Shown here: positions 34,602 through 42,716 of the stretch, piece after piece
Layout: each line of letters opens with the position of its first letter
Position numbering within the stretch: the first letter of the stretch is position 1
DNA from: Tsukamurella sp. 8F
GTDB lineage: Bacteria; Actinomycetota; Actinomycetes; Mycobacteriales; Mycobacteriaceae
Assembly (NCBI RefSeq): GCF_029167375.1
Contig: NZ_JARFTP010000019.1
Coordinates: 1-64,000, forward strand
Length of the DNA stretch: 64,000 nt
Direction of reading: 5' to 3'
The notes under the pieces: generated by a model
The model's input: only the letters and a program-made list of their open reading frames with translations
Databases searched by the model: none
What the model was told of the DNA's origin: nothing
Position numbers and translations under genes: made by a program

Positions 34602-36608
34602 TCAGGCAGCGTCGTCGGAGCCCTGCTCGCTGCGTAGTCGCTCGCGGGCAATACGGATGATCGCGGTGGGTAGGTTGGGGTTCTCGGCTCGGCAGACCCG
34701 CTCCGACTTGGCGATGGTCATCGGGTCGTGACGGCGGAGAATGTTCTTGGCCTCCTCGATAAGCGTGTCCCGGGCCTGCTCCCGCTCCGCCGACTTCTGT
34801 GCCTCGCGTTCCTCGGCGGCGCGTTGTGCGATCCGGTCGGCCTCGTCGGCCACGGCACGGACGTTGTCGACCAGGTTCTCGGGTGGCGCCAGCGGATCGA
34901 CCCCCAGGTGCAGCAGGCGCGCACGCCCTTGCCTCCGCTCGACCAGGGCCCCTTTGATCAGCAGCTCTTCCACCAGGCTCCGCGCCGCCTTCTGCGAGAA
35001 CCCGAGGCCCACAAGGTGGGTCACGGCCTCTCCGTGATTCAGCGGGCGGTCGGTCACCTTGTGGCGTACCTGCTCCAGGAGGGAGTTCGTCGCCGTAGTC
35101 GTCTTCTCCCCGCCGTTCTCGGCGCGCGCCTCGTCGGGCGAGACGTACACCAGGTGATCGTTCTCGGGGTCGATGCGAAGCTCGCCTTCGGCGACGTTCG
35201 AGACCCGGCCGAAGGAGGCGAAGGTGCGCGGCGAGTCGTCTGCCTCGCCTTTGCGCAGCAGCCGCCAGTTCTCCTCGGACCAGCCGAGTTTCGCGGAGTC
35301 GCCGCGGGCCCTGTCGCCGCCGTGGCCCATGTGGTCGATGACGACGGCCTCACCGACACCCGCGTCGCGGAGCACGGCGTCGAACATGACCAGGAACCGG
35401 GAGGCCTCCTTGTCCTCGGAGAGCCCCAGGGCGTCGAGGGCCGGTCGCAGGCAGTCGAACACCACGATGTCGTACCCGCGTAGCCGCTCGACCCACTCTG
35501 CGCGCACCTCGGGCGTGAGGAGGTCGAACGTGCCGATCCGGCCGCGCAGGTCTACCAGGCCGATGGCGTCGGTGTTCTCGATTCCCTGCCGCCGCAGCCA
35601 GGCCCGCATCATCCCCCGCGACATCTCGTCGTCAATCAGTGCCACACGCCGGCCGGGCCGCGTGACGGAGAACCTGCCCAGAAAGGGGGCGCCGTCGGCG
35701 AGCGAGCGGAGCAGGTTGTACGTCAGCGTGGTCTTACCCGCCTTGTACTGCGCGGCGAGGAGCGCCTTGCCGTCTGTCCCGAGGAGCCCCTCGATGGCGC
35801 AGGGCTCGTCCACGTCGGGCTCGGCGAGGAGGTCGGTGAGGCTGGTGAACTCCACGGTCTCGGTCTCGCCGCCGACGGGCAGGTTCTCACGCCGGACGGT
35901 CTCCGCTGCCGCCGCATCCACCCGCCTGCGGTCCTCGGCGTCCCACCGCTCCACCAACAGGACGGAAGCGGCCCTCGTCGTCTCGGTGGCTGCGGGCAGG
36001 GTCGCGAGCGCCTTCATGTCGGCACCGCGGGCGAGCAGGTCCGCGAGTGCGAACGTCGTCGGCCGTTGTGCCCGGTAAGACCGCTCGCCGCGCGCCGCGC
36101 GGTTGCGGTCCCGTGCGCGCGCATCCCACTCCGGCCTCAGTGCGGGGTCGGCTAGCAGGTCCACCAGCGACACCCGCATACGGGTGTCGAACCCGGCCCG
36201 GGCGAGCCTGATGTTCTCGCGCGACTCACGCCGCCCATTGGTGATACCCCACCCCTGAGCCCCCGCCGGGCGGACCTTGTCGACGTCCTCCTGAGTAGGG
36301 CGCTCGGATTCCTCCATGAGACGTAGGGCCACGAGGTCGCTCACGCGTACCGGCGCAGCGAGATTCCGCAGCCGCCGCTTCGCTGTAGCCGTGAGATCCG
36401 GAAGCACCTCGGCCAGGTACGCACCCGGGACGGCCTCGACGTGCCTGGGGGCGCCGGACAGGAAGCCGGGCCGCGCAGCGGGGCCGAACGGGCTCGCCTC
36501 GTCGTCGCCCTCGCCGGCATCGGGACGGGGGTCGCGTCGTATTCCGGTCTCGGAGGAGAACTCCTCCGCGTGGTCGGCCTCGGTCGCGGTATCCTTGAGG
36601 GGAGGCAT
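34602..36608 (-). CDS. RepA-like AAA_25 ATPase (replication protein)
   Basis: 668-aa protein with a RecA-type ATPase domain of the RepA/AAA_25 kind in the middle: Walker A AAQYKAGKTTLTYNLLRSLA (residues about 285-304), a second conserved acidic strand RRVALIDDEMS, Walker B YDIVVFDCLRPALDALG and VVIDHMGHGG followed by RGDSAKLGW. The N-terminal 240 residues hold predicted helix-turn-helices, and residues about 520-590 form a winged helix (LNHGEAVTHLVGLGFSQKAA). RepA-type hexameric helicases unwind DNA at iteron origins, and an iteron array is nearby. No primase motif was recognised. No strong ribosome site precedes ATG 36608. Confidence 0.85.
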   Translation of the reverse strand: MPPLKDTATEADHAEEFSSETGIRRDPRPDAGEGDDEASPFGPAARPGFLSGAPRHVEAVPGAYLAEVLPDLTATAKRRLRNLAAPVRVSDLVALRLMEESERPTQEDVDKVRPAGAQGWGITNGRRESRENIRLARAGFDTRMRVSLVDLLADPALRPEWDARARDRNRAARGERSYRAQRPTTFALADLLARGADMKALATLPAATETTRAASVLLVERWDAEDRRRVDAAAAETVRRENLPVGGETETVEFTSLTDLLAEPDVDEPCAIEGLLGTDGKALLAAQYKAGKTTLTYNLLRSLADGAPFLGRFSVTRPGRRVALIDDEMSRGMMRAWLRRQGIENTDAIGLVDLRGRIGTFDLLTPEVRAEWVERLRGYDIVVFDCLRPALDALGLSEDKEASRFLVMFDAVLRDAGVGEAVVIDHMGHGGDRARGDSAKLGWSEENWRLLRKGEADDSPRTFASFGRVSNVAEGELRIDPENDHLVYVSPDEARAENGGEKTTTATNSLLEQVRHKVTDRPLNHGEAVTHLVGLGFSQKAARSLVEELLIKGALVERRQGRARLLHLGVDPLAPPENLVDNVRAVADEADRIAQRAAEEREAQKSAEREQARDTLIEEAKNILRRHDPMTIAKSERVCRAENPNLPTAIIRIARERLRSEQGSDDAA

Positions 36609-36640
36609 GTGGTGGTGTCTCGTTTCTCTGTTGGTTGGTG

Positions 36641-36682
36641 ACGGCGCTGCTGTCCACCCGGTGAGGGTGGCAGCGGCGCCGT
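36641..36682 (-). terminator. Long hairpin between excisionase-like and RepA-like genes
   Basis: 36641-36659 and 36665-36682 pair over about 17 bp with one bulge and one mismatch around a 5-base loop. On the minus strand it follows the HTH gene and precedes the RepA-like gene, so it could limit read-through or act as an attenuator. Confidence 0.55.
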
Positions 36683-36715
36683 TCTCTGTATGTGGCGGAC
36701 GCCGCTGTGTGCGGT

Positions 36716-36931
36716 CTAGTCCTCGACTCCGAGCAGGGCGCGGAGGGCGGCCGTGGGCACGAGGACGCGCCCGCCGACACGGACCGAGGGGACCTCGCCC
36801 CGCTCCACGAGCGCGTAGGCGGTGGCGCGACTGACGCCGAGGATCTGCCCGGCTCGGGGCACGGAAATCGATACGCGGGAACGGAGTTCGTCCGCGTCGG
36901 TGGCGGGATGGGCATGCTGAGTGGTGGTCAT
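36716..36931 (-). CDS. Excisionase-like HTH protein
   Basis: 71-aa protein with a MerR/excisionase-type HTH: SISVPRAGQILGVSRATAYA, then LVERGEVPSVRVGGRVLVPT and AALRALL. Xis-type proteins bend att DNA and direct the integrase to excision. It is divergent from the gene 37036-37584 and the integrase. A role as repressor of the divergent promoter is equally possible. Confidence 0.8.
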   Translation of the reverse strand: MTTTQHAHPATDADELRSRVSISVPRAGQILGVSRATAYALVERGEVPSVRVGGRVLVPTAALRALLGVED

Positions 36932-37035
36932 GTGTTCTAATGTGCTCGTTGCATTGGTTAGTGTCCAGCCTGTAGTGTCATCATCATGAAGTCGAGAAGA
37001 GTAGCGACCGCCGAGGCGACGTATGCGGGGGACCG
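36932..37035. promoter_or_regulatory. Divergent promoter region of xis-like and int genes
   Basis: 104-bp AT-richer gap. It has CATTGGTTAG (36952-36961), related to the CATTGGTAGG/CAATGGTAGG sites at 29231 and 33252, and TAGTGTC twice (36959-36965 and 36973-36979, 14 bp apart). Sites of this kind between divergent genes suggest a lysogeny-type switch. Confidence 0.45.
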
Positions 37036-37584
37036 GTGACCGCCCCGCAGCGTGGCGATGTGGTCGAGGTCGGCCCCGGTGAACCGGACCATGCCCCGGG
37101 TACGCCCCCCGATCCCGAAGCGCGCGTGCGGATTCGGTTGCACGACTACCCGGCGACGTTCGTGGTGCGCGTCGAGGCCACCGACACCGGACCGGTCGTC
37201 GCCGCGCTGACGATCGAGCCCGACCCCGGCCACGCGGTCGACGTCGCGCTGCTGCGGTCTATCCCCGCGCGCAGGCTCGCCCACTCCGCTGCCGACTGGC
37301 ACCACCGCGCCGGTGGACTGCTCGCGTTCCCCGACGACGGCCCCGCAGCGCACACCAGACCAGAGGCCGTCGAGGACGTCCCCGATCGCGTCGTCCGCGC
37401 CGCCCGGATCGCCCGCGCTGCGGTATCCGAGGGCAAGTCGGTGCGCGAGGCGATCGCGTCGCAGCTGAACGTGTCGAAGCCCACCGCCGACCGAATCATC
37501 CGCGCGGCCAAGGACGCTGGGCTGATCGACCCCGCCGACCTGCCGAAGAAACCGGGGCCGCGCCAGCGCGACCTCACCGTCTGA
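37036..37584 (+). CDS. HTH protein upstream of the integrase
   Basis: 182-aa protein with an N-terminal beta-rich domain (RVRIRLHDYPATFVVRVEAT) and a C-terminal helix-turn-helix (SVREAIASQLNVSKPTADRI, then IRAAKDAGLIDPADLP) ending in basic residues. GTG 37036 has GGGGGA upstream. It lies 38 bases before the integrase start and likely shares its promoter. Probable regulator or recombination accessory factor; no named family. Confidence 0.7.
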   Translation: MTAPQRGDVVEVGPGEPDHAPGTPPDPEARVRIRLHDYPATFVVRVEATDTGPVVAALTIEPDPGHAVDVALLRSIPARRLAHSAADWHHRAGGLLAFPDDGPAAHTRPEAVEDVPDRVVRAARIARAAVSEGKSVREAIASQLNVSKPTADRIIRAAKDAGLIDPADLPKKPGPRQRDLTV

Positions 37585-37622
37585 CCCCACCGCACCACCG
37601 CACGACCGAAGAGGACACCTCC

Positions 37623-39020
37623 ATGACCGACACCCCCGAACCCGCTGCCAGGCGCACCCGCCGCGCCGAGCCGATCAACAAGCACACCGCCAAATCCGGC
37701 GCAGTGTCGTACTACTTCCAGATCGACGTGGGCGCGAAGCCGGACGGCACACGTGACCGCCAGCGGTTCACCTACCCGAATAAGAAGCTCGCCACCGCCG
37801 AGTTCCGCAGGATCAGCGCCGAGGTCGCCTCCGGCCGGTTCAGCCGCCAGACGACCCTCACCGTGTCCGAGGCGTGCGAGGAGTGGCTGGCAGGGCGTCG
37901 CGGCGTACGCGAGGTCACGCTGCGCGGATACGCGGAGTCACTCAAGGCCGCGCAGCGCTACCTCGGCGGCAAGAAGCTCGCCGCGCTCACGAAAGCCGAC
38001 GGCGATGCTCTTGTCGAGTGGATGCTCACCGAAGGACGGACCTCACCGCGTCACTACCGGCCCGACTCCCTCGCCGGTCGGATCACCGCACTGGTGTCCG
38101 AGCACCCCGCCGGGGTCACGCTGAGCGAGATCAAGGCCGCGCAGCCCGGGGATGACGTGAGCACCGCGCTCGCGGGGCTGGTCCGCTCGGGCCGCGTGAT
38201 CCGCCCATCGCGCGGCGTCTACGCACCGGCTGCGCCGGAATCGGCGAGTACGCGCGGTGGGGTGAAGCCGATCAGCGCGCGCGCCACGCTGCGAGCACTC
38301 ACTGCCGTGGTGCAGTCCTACGTCGACCAGGGCGCACTGCCTCGGAACGTCATCGCCCTGGTCGAACGACCGAAGGATGAATACGACGACCACACCGCCG
38401 AGAACAGCGGCTCGCGAACGCACGTCGCCTGGTCACCCGCCGAGGTAGAGGTCTTCCGCGCCTCGGTCGCCGAGAGCCGGATCTACGCGCTCTGGCTGCT
38501 CTCGATGTACGCCCTGCGCCGGTCGGAGGTGATGGGCCTGCGGTGGTCCGCGATCGACCTCGACCAGGGCACGCTGTCGGTCGTGCGCGGCCGGGTCGCG
38601 GTCGGCACCGAGGTGATCGAGGGGCGCACCAAAGCCCCGAAACGCTCCGATCGCACTCTGCCACTGCCGGACGACCTCGCCGAGGCGCTGCGCAGCTTCA
38701 AGGTCCAGCAGAAGCGCGAGGCGCTGGCGGTGGGTGTCCCGTGGTCGGGGCACAGCCTCGTGGCCGTCCGCGAGGACGGGGAGCCAATCTCCCCCGGCTG
38801 GTACTCGGCCGAGTTCGACCGGCTACGGGCAGCGACGGGTCAGCGACGGATCACGCTCAAGGGTCTACGGGCGTCGGCCGAGTCGGCCATGCTCGCGCGG
38901 AACGTCCCGCTGCACGTCGCCGCCGCGTGGTGCGGCCACAGTGAAACCGTGGCGCTGGCGCACTACGCGCGTGCTCAAGAAGACGATCTCCGCCGCGCGG
39001 GATCGGCGCTGTTCGGATGA
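37623..39020 (+). CDS. int: Tyrosine integrase with inserted winged-helix-like segment
   Basis: 465-aa phage-type integrase. An N-terminal arm-binding domain (residues 15-70, SGAVSYYFQIDVGAKPDGTR) is followed by the SAM-like core domain ([20 protein letters not shown]) and catalytic domain: Arg299 in YALRRSEVMGLRW, Lys337 in GRTKAPKRSDRTLPL, Arg416 in TLKGLRASAESA, His439 in WCGHSE and Tyr448 in LAHYARAQ. The usual box-II His is Lys413. Residues about 148-205 (RITALVSEHPAGVTLSEIKA ... SGRVIRPSRGVYAPA) look like a winged helix inserted in the core domain, which is not normal for the family. AGAGGACACC precedes the ATG. The stop overlaps the next gene by ATGA. Confidence 0.93.
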   Translation: MTDTPEPAARRTRRAEPINKHTAKSGAVSYYFQIDVGAKPDGTRDRQRFTYPNKKLATAEFRRISAEVASGRFSRQTTLTVSEACEEWLAGRRGVREVTLRGYAESLKAAQRYLGGKKLAALTKADGDALVEWMLTEGRTSPRHYRPDSLAGRITALVSEHPAGVTLSEIKAAQPGDDVSTALAGLVRSGRVIRPSRGVYAPAAPESASTRGGVKPISARATLRALTAVVQSYVDQGALPRNVIALVERPKDEYDDHTAENSGSRTHVAWSPAEVEVFRASVAESRIYALWLLSMYALRRSEVMGLRWSAIDLDQGTLSVVRGRVAVGTEVIEGRTKAPKRSDRTLPLPDDLAEALRSFKVQQKREALAVGVPWSGHSLVAVREDGEPISPGWYSAEFDRLRAATGQRRITLKGLRASAESAMLARNVPLHVAAAWCGHSETVALAHYARAQEDDLRRAGSALFG

Positions 39021-39508
39021 ACGGCCACACGGCAGGCGGCGATCTGCCGCCCGAACTCGATCTCAGTGGCTTTTCGGGGTGGGTGTCGTTCGCAGACCTG
39101 TCCATCGCCGAGGTGCCGCGTGGCGCAGGGGTCTACGTCGTTGTGCGCCCCGGCGACAGCCCGCCTCGGTTCCTCGACGTCTCGCCCGCAGGCCACTACA
39201 AGGGGCGGAATCCGACGCGGCCGGTCGAGGTGTTGGCAGCGCGGTGGGTAGACGGCGCTCGCATCGTCTACATAGGCAAGTCCAAGACGATCCGTTCCCG
39301 CCTATACCAGTACCGAAATCACGGGGCCGGGAGCCATTCCGCCGCGCACAGCGGCGGGAAGGGCATCTGGCAACTCGCCGACAGCGCGGACCTCCTCGTC
39401 GCGTGGCGCGAGACGCCGGTAGCGGTCGCCAGGCCCACCGAGAAGGCGATGATCGCGGCGTTCTGCGACCACTACGGATGTCTGCCTTTCGGCAACGAGA
39501 AGCACTGA
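39017..39508 (+). CDS. GIY-YIG nuclease-like protein coupled to the integrase
   Basis: 163-aa protein with a GIY-YIG-like core: GAGVYVVVRPGD (GIY strand) and RIVYIGKSKTIRSRLYQYRN (YIG strand with following Arg), then GGKGIWQL, LLVAWRETP and a Glu in RPTEKAMIAAF that could be the metal ligand, ending CDHYGCLPFGNEKH. GIY-YIG domains cut DNA. It overlaps the integrase stop by 4 bases and lies between int and attR, so it would move with the element. Roles in recombination, helper-phage interference or defence are possible; none is shown. Confidence 0.75.
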   Translation: MNGHTAGGDLPPELDLSGFSGWVSFADLSIAEVPRGAGVYVVVRPGDSPPRFLDVSPAGHYKGRNPTRPVEVLAARWVDGARIVYIGKSKTIRSRLYQYRNHGAGSHSAAHSGGKGIWQLADSADLLVAWRETPVAVARPTEKAMIAAFCDHYGCLPFGNEKH

Positions 39509-39528
39509 CCTCGGCACGCTGCGGGCCG

Positions 39529-39555
39529 TTGGCAAGTTCTTGGCAAGCTGGCGGC
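39529..39555. promoter_or_regulatory. Right integrase arm-type site
   Basis: TTGGCAA at 39529-39535 and 39540-39546 (11-bp phase), followed directly by GCTGGCGGC. It matches the left site (25576-25602) in position of repeats and flank, in the same orientation, 75 bases inside attR. Confidence 0.6.
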
Positions 39556-39592
39556 TGATCCGCCACGTAGACGACCCACCCCGAGGAACAAG

Positions 39593-39625
39593 AAAACCCC
39601 TTCCGAGCTGGTCGGAAGGGGTTTT
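39593..39625 (-). terminator. Terminator of the tRNA-Pro gene (element-borne)
   Basis: A perfect 14-bp stem (39593-39606 with 39612-39625) with a 5-base loop; both arms end in A/T runs, so it can work in both directions. It lies inside the element and replaces the terminator left behind at attL. Confidence 0.85.
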
Positions 39626-39629
39626 CACT

Positions 39630-39706
<77 letters not shown>

Positions 39707-39864
39707 TGGCTTCCGCTCACGCGGTGCTGTACGAGACTACCCCACGGCCTAGGCCGCAATGAAATCGCCCGGCCACGTCGCGTTTGCTGATGGGGCCCGA
39801 TGGCATCCATGCGGCGCGTGGCGCGGGAGCCGGGTCGCAGGCCGGCCTCGGGGAGAATCGCGGG

Positions 39865-40524
39865 ATGCCCGCCGAGCACCCCTCCCCAGCTGCGTACCGG
39901 ACCATCGCGCACGACGGCGACGCCGAGATCGAGGTCAAACGGTCCCGATTCCGGTGCCTACTGCGACGCGTCGAGGACGAGGCGACCGCACGGGCGGTCG
40001 TCGACCGGGCCCGAAGGGACTTCTGGGATGCCCGGCATCACTGCTCCGCTTTCGTGCTCGGGCCGCCGCACGGGACCGTCGAGCGGTCGAACGACGACGG
40101 TGAGCCCTCGGGCACGGCGGGCGCGCCCATGCTGCAGGTGCTGCGCGGGTATGCCGACGAGGGTGTGTCCGACGTCGTCGCGGTCGTCGTCCGCTGGTTC
40201 GGAGGGACCCTGCTCGGTGCGGGCGGACTGGTGCGCGCGTACTCCGATGCGGTGCGCACAGCACTCGACGAGGTCGGAACGGTGCGGCGGGAGTTGCTGG
40301 GGGAGTGGATGATCGAGCTCCCGTACGACGGTGCGGGCAGGATCGAGAACGAGCTACGTGGCGCGGGTGTGACGGTGCTGGACACGGTCTACGGTGATCG
40401 CCTCACGTTGCGTCTCGCGCTTCCTGCGGCCGATCACGACCACGTCGCGGCGCTCGTGGCGCGGGAGACCGCGGGGGCCGTCGACCTGATCGAAGCCGGT
40501 GAACGTTGGGTGGACCGGCGGTGA
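39865..40524 (+). CDS. YigZ/IMPACT-family protein
   Basis: 219-aa UPF0029/IMPACT family protein. It has EIEVKRSRFRCLLRRV, the diagnostic DDGEPSGTAGAPMLQVL and DVVAVVVRWFGGTLLGAGGL segments, and a C-terminal DUF1949 domain. The family is linked to translation control in eukaryotes; the bacterial role is unclear. ATG 39865 follows GGGAGAA. It is the first chromosomal gene beyond the tRNA. Confidence 0.9.
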   Translation: MPAEHPSPAAYRTIAHDGDAEIEVKRSRFRCLLRRVEDEATARAVVDRARRDFWDARHHCSAFVLGPPHGTVERSNDDGEPSGTAGAPMLQVLRGYADEGVSDVVAVVVRWFGGTLLGAGGLVRAYSDAVRTALDEVGTVRRELLGEWMIELPYDGAGRIENELRGAGVTVLDTVYGDRLTLRLALPAADHDHVAALVARETAGAVDLIEAGERWVDRR

Positions 40525-40545
40525 CGTCCCCGAGACGGGCCCGGG

Positions 40546-41739
40546 TCAGTCGTCGTAGGACACCGAGGCGCCCGAAGCGCCGCGTAGCGGCGCGACCGAC
40601 TCGGCCTCGGCCTCGAGTGCGGACCGTGTACGCGCGGACAGGGTTGCGAACGGCGTGATCGTCAGGGCGAGGCGCGCGCCGCGCTTGCGCGGTCGCCAAA
40701 CGCCGGCGATACGAACGTCTGCGAGTACGGCTCCGGGTTCGCCGACGTTCATCCACAACTGCTTCGCGTGAGACCGGTCGACCAGGGTGTCTCGGTCCCT
40801 GGCCTGGGTGTACGGATCACGCGGCGGCAGCAGACGGACGCCCGTGGGCAGCGGAGCGGAGCCGAGGAGGTGGGCGTCCTCGGAGAGCATCCACGACGTC
40901 CCCCGGAACCGGATCGGGACCAGGTCGTCCTGTACGAGGCGCCACCAGTCGGCTGCATCGCCCGCGGTGACGCCGATCCACGCCGCGAAGTCGGCCCGGG
41001 TCGACGGCCCGTAGCGGCGCAGGTATCGGCGCACCAGCTCGGCACGCGACATCTCCGGTGCGGTGATGCGGATAGGGGCGCCGAGCCACTCGTCGACCAG
41101 GACGAAGGGGGCAGTGCCGTCCGCGCGCGGCGCGAAGCACAACTCACCCTGCAGGGTCAGGATGCGGACGCAGAAGTGCACAACGGCCTCGCCCAGTGGT
41201 TGGCCGGGCGCGAAGGCCCCCTCGGACCTCCACATCCTCTGTTGCGCCGGCGCCAGGGAGTCGCCGACGCGGTCGCACAGCTCCGCGCCGAGGGGGCCGA
41301 TCGCAAGCCGGCGTCCCGCGAGGACGGTGTGCAGTTGGTCGCCGACCAGTCCGACGGCGTCGGTGAGCGTGAGGCCGAGAGCCGCGAGTGGGCGTGCGAC
41401 GGGCCTGATCAGGTGCAGCATCGAGCGTTCGGTCGGCGGCAGCACGCCCGCGGTGAAGACCGGCGCGTCGGCGGTCGGGAAGTAGAACGGCGCACCGCGC
41501 ATCGACCAGGTCTGTAGCAGCGCCTTCGACTCTCCCACGGCTGTGTCGAGCCCGTGGGCCGTCACGCCGCGGACGCGGGCATGCAGCGCCAGGAGCGCTG
41601 CGCCCGGCGGGCTGTTCTGGATGCCGCACCGACCGGCGGCATCGATGAGCGCGGTCTCGCCGGCGTCCAGCCGCGACGTCAGCCCGTGCGCCCGCAGACG
41701 GTAGGCGACGACATCGTCGGGCGAGAACGTCGCAGTCAC
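40546..41739 (-). CDS. Winged-helix DNA-binding domain protein (HTH_42, AlkZ-like)
   Basis: 397-aa member of the HTH_42 family, which includes the DNA glycosylase AlkZ. It contains three winged-helix repeats; visible segments are DDVVAYRLRAHGLTSRLD at the N-terminus, QTWSMRGAPFYFPTAD (the AlkZ Q-S-R-W-type loop position), and RYLRRYGPSTRADFAAWIGV. The catalytic Gln-x-Gln of AlkZ is not evident (GIQNSPPGAA only), so glycosylase activity is uncertain. GTG 41739 overlaps the upstream gene by GTGA. Confidence 0.8.
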   Translation of the reverse strand: MTATFSPDDVVAYRLRAHGLTSRLDAGETALIDAAGRCGIQNSPPGAALLALHARVRGVTAHGLDTAVGESKALLQTWSMRGAPFYFPTADAPVFTAGVLPPTERSMLHLIRPVARPLAALGLTLTDAVGLVGDQLHTVLAGRRLAIGPLGAELCDRVGDSLAPAQQRMWRSEGAFAPGQPLGEAVVHFCVRILTLQGELCFAPRADGTAPFVLVDEWLGAPIRITAPEMSRAELVRRYLRRYGPSTRADFAAWIGVTAGDAADWWRLVQDDLVPIRFRGTSWMLSEDAHLLGSAPLPTGVRLLPPRDPYTQARDRDTLVDRSHAKQLWMNVGEPGAVLADVRIAGVWRPRKRGARLALTITPFATLSARTRSALEAEAESVAPLRGASGASVSYDD

Positions 41740-42038
41740 GCCAGCAGCCGCACGGGGAACAGCTCGGTGCGCGCGATGACGCGGTCGCGCTCCTGGGTGA
41801 GAGCCTGTCGTCGCGGGTCGGCCAGGTAGCCGTCGAGTGCGGCCTGGCTCGCGAACCGATAGACCTGCGTCTCGTGGGGGTGGTCGTCCTCGCCCGCAGC
41901 GGCGGCCCGGGCGAGCACAGCACCGTCGTGTTCGGGGACGAGCGCGAGCACGGCGTCCTCGTAAGCGCGCAATCCCGCCTCCTCGCCGGGGCGCGCCCAG
42001 AGGAGGCAACAGAACTCGACGGGATCGTGGTCGGTCAT
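41736..42038 (-). CDS. DUF1330-like small protein
   Basis: 100-aa ferredoxin-like-fold protein (EFCCLLWARPGEEAGLRAYE, then QVYRFASQAALDGYLADPRR and RTELFPVRLL) similar to DUF1330/monooxygenase-type dimers. ATG 42038; its stop overlaps the HTH_42 gene start, so both form one transcript. Confidence 0.7.
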   Translation of the reverse strand: MTDHDPVEFCCLLWARPGEEAGLRAYEDAVLALVPEHDGAVLARAAAAGEDDHPHETQVYRFASQAALDGYLADPRRQALTQERDRVIARTELFPVRLLA

Positions 42039-42128
42039 GCGCCCATGCTGCCGCATCGCACGCGGTTGGGCCGGGGAGTGGTGGCGTCTACCCTGGGGCG
42101 TGACGAACCCGGCACGATCGAGGAGCCC

Positions 42129-42704
42129 ATGAGTTACTACGACCCCCGCGACGACCGCACGCGCGCCCTCGGCCCCGCCGACGCGTACCAGCAGGGGTAC
42201 GACGATGCCTACACCCAGCAGCAGTACACACAGGGGCATGCGCAGCCGGGCTACGCGCCGACCGCGCAGCCGAAGCAGCCGCCCGCGCTCGACATCCCGA
42301 AGTTCGTGATGGGCTCGTTGCTGGTGGCCGTCGTCGCCGGCCTCGCCGCTTGGCTGACCACGGCCGCTCTCAACTGGCTGTACCGTCTCGCAGACAGTCC
42401 CGCATTCGCCGCCGCCGAGCGGCCGCTCACGCTGACCATCGTCGGCGCCGCGTTCCTCACCCTCGTCGGAGCGGGTCTACTGGCCCTGCTCATCATGTCC
42501 GCCCCGCGCCCGGGACTCTTCTTCGTGCTCATCGCGACCGGTGCGGGCCTGGTGATAACCCTGGGGCCGCTGGCCAGCGGCGCGACGAGCTGGCAGATGT
42601 GGGTGTCCACGGGAGTCATCAACGTCGTGCTCTGCCTCGTCGTCCCGATACTGCTCTACCAGGTCGGTCGCGCCACCGCGAACCCCCGGCGCGTCCGGTT
42701 CTGA
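42129..42704 (+). CDS. DUF6069-like membrane protein
   Basis: 191-aa protein with a Gln/Tyr/Pro-rich cytoplasmic N-terminus (YQQGYDDAYTQQQYTQGHAQ) and four transmembrane helices (FVMGSLLVAVVAGLAAWLTT; TIVGAAFLTLVGAGLLALLI; LFFVLIATGAGLVITLG; WVSTGVINVVLCLVVPILLY). GAGGAG precedes the ATG. Function unknown. Confidence 0.75.
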   Translation: MSYYDPRDDRTRALGPADAYQQGYDDAYTQQQYTQGHAQPGYAPTAQPKQPPALDIPKFVMGSLLVAVVAGLAAWLTTAALNWLYRLADSPAFAAAERPLTLTIVGAAFLTLVGAGLLALLIMSAPRPGLFFVLIATGAGLVITLGPLASGATSWQMWVSTGVINVVLCLVVPILLYQVGRATANPRRVRF

Positions 42705-42716
42705 CGCCCGCCGGCG

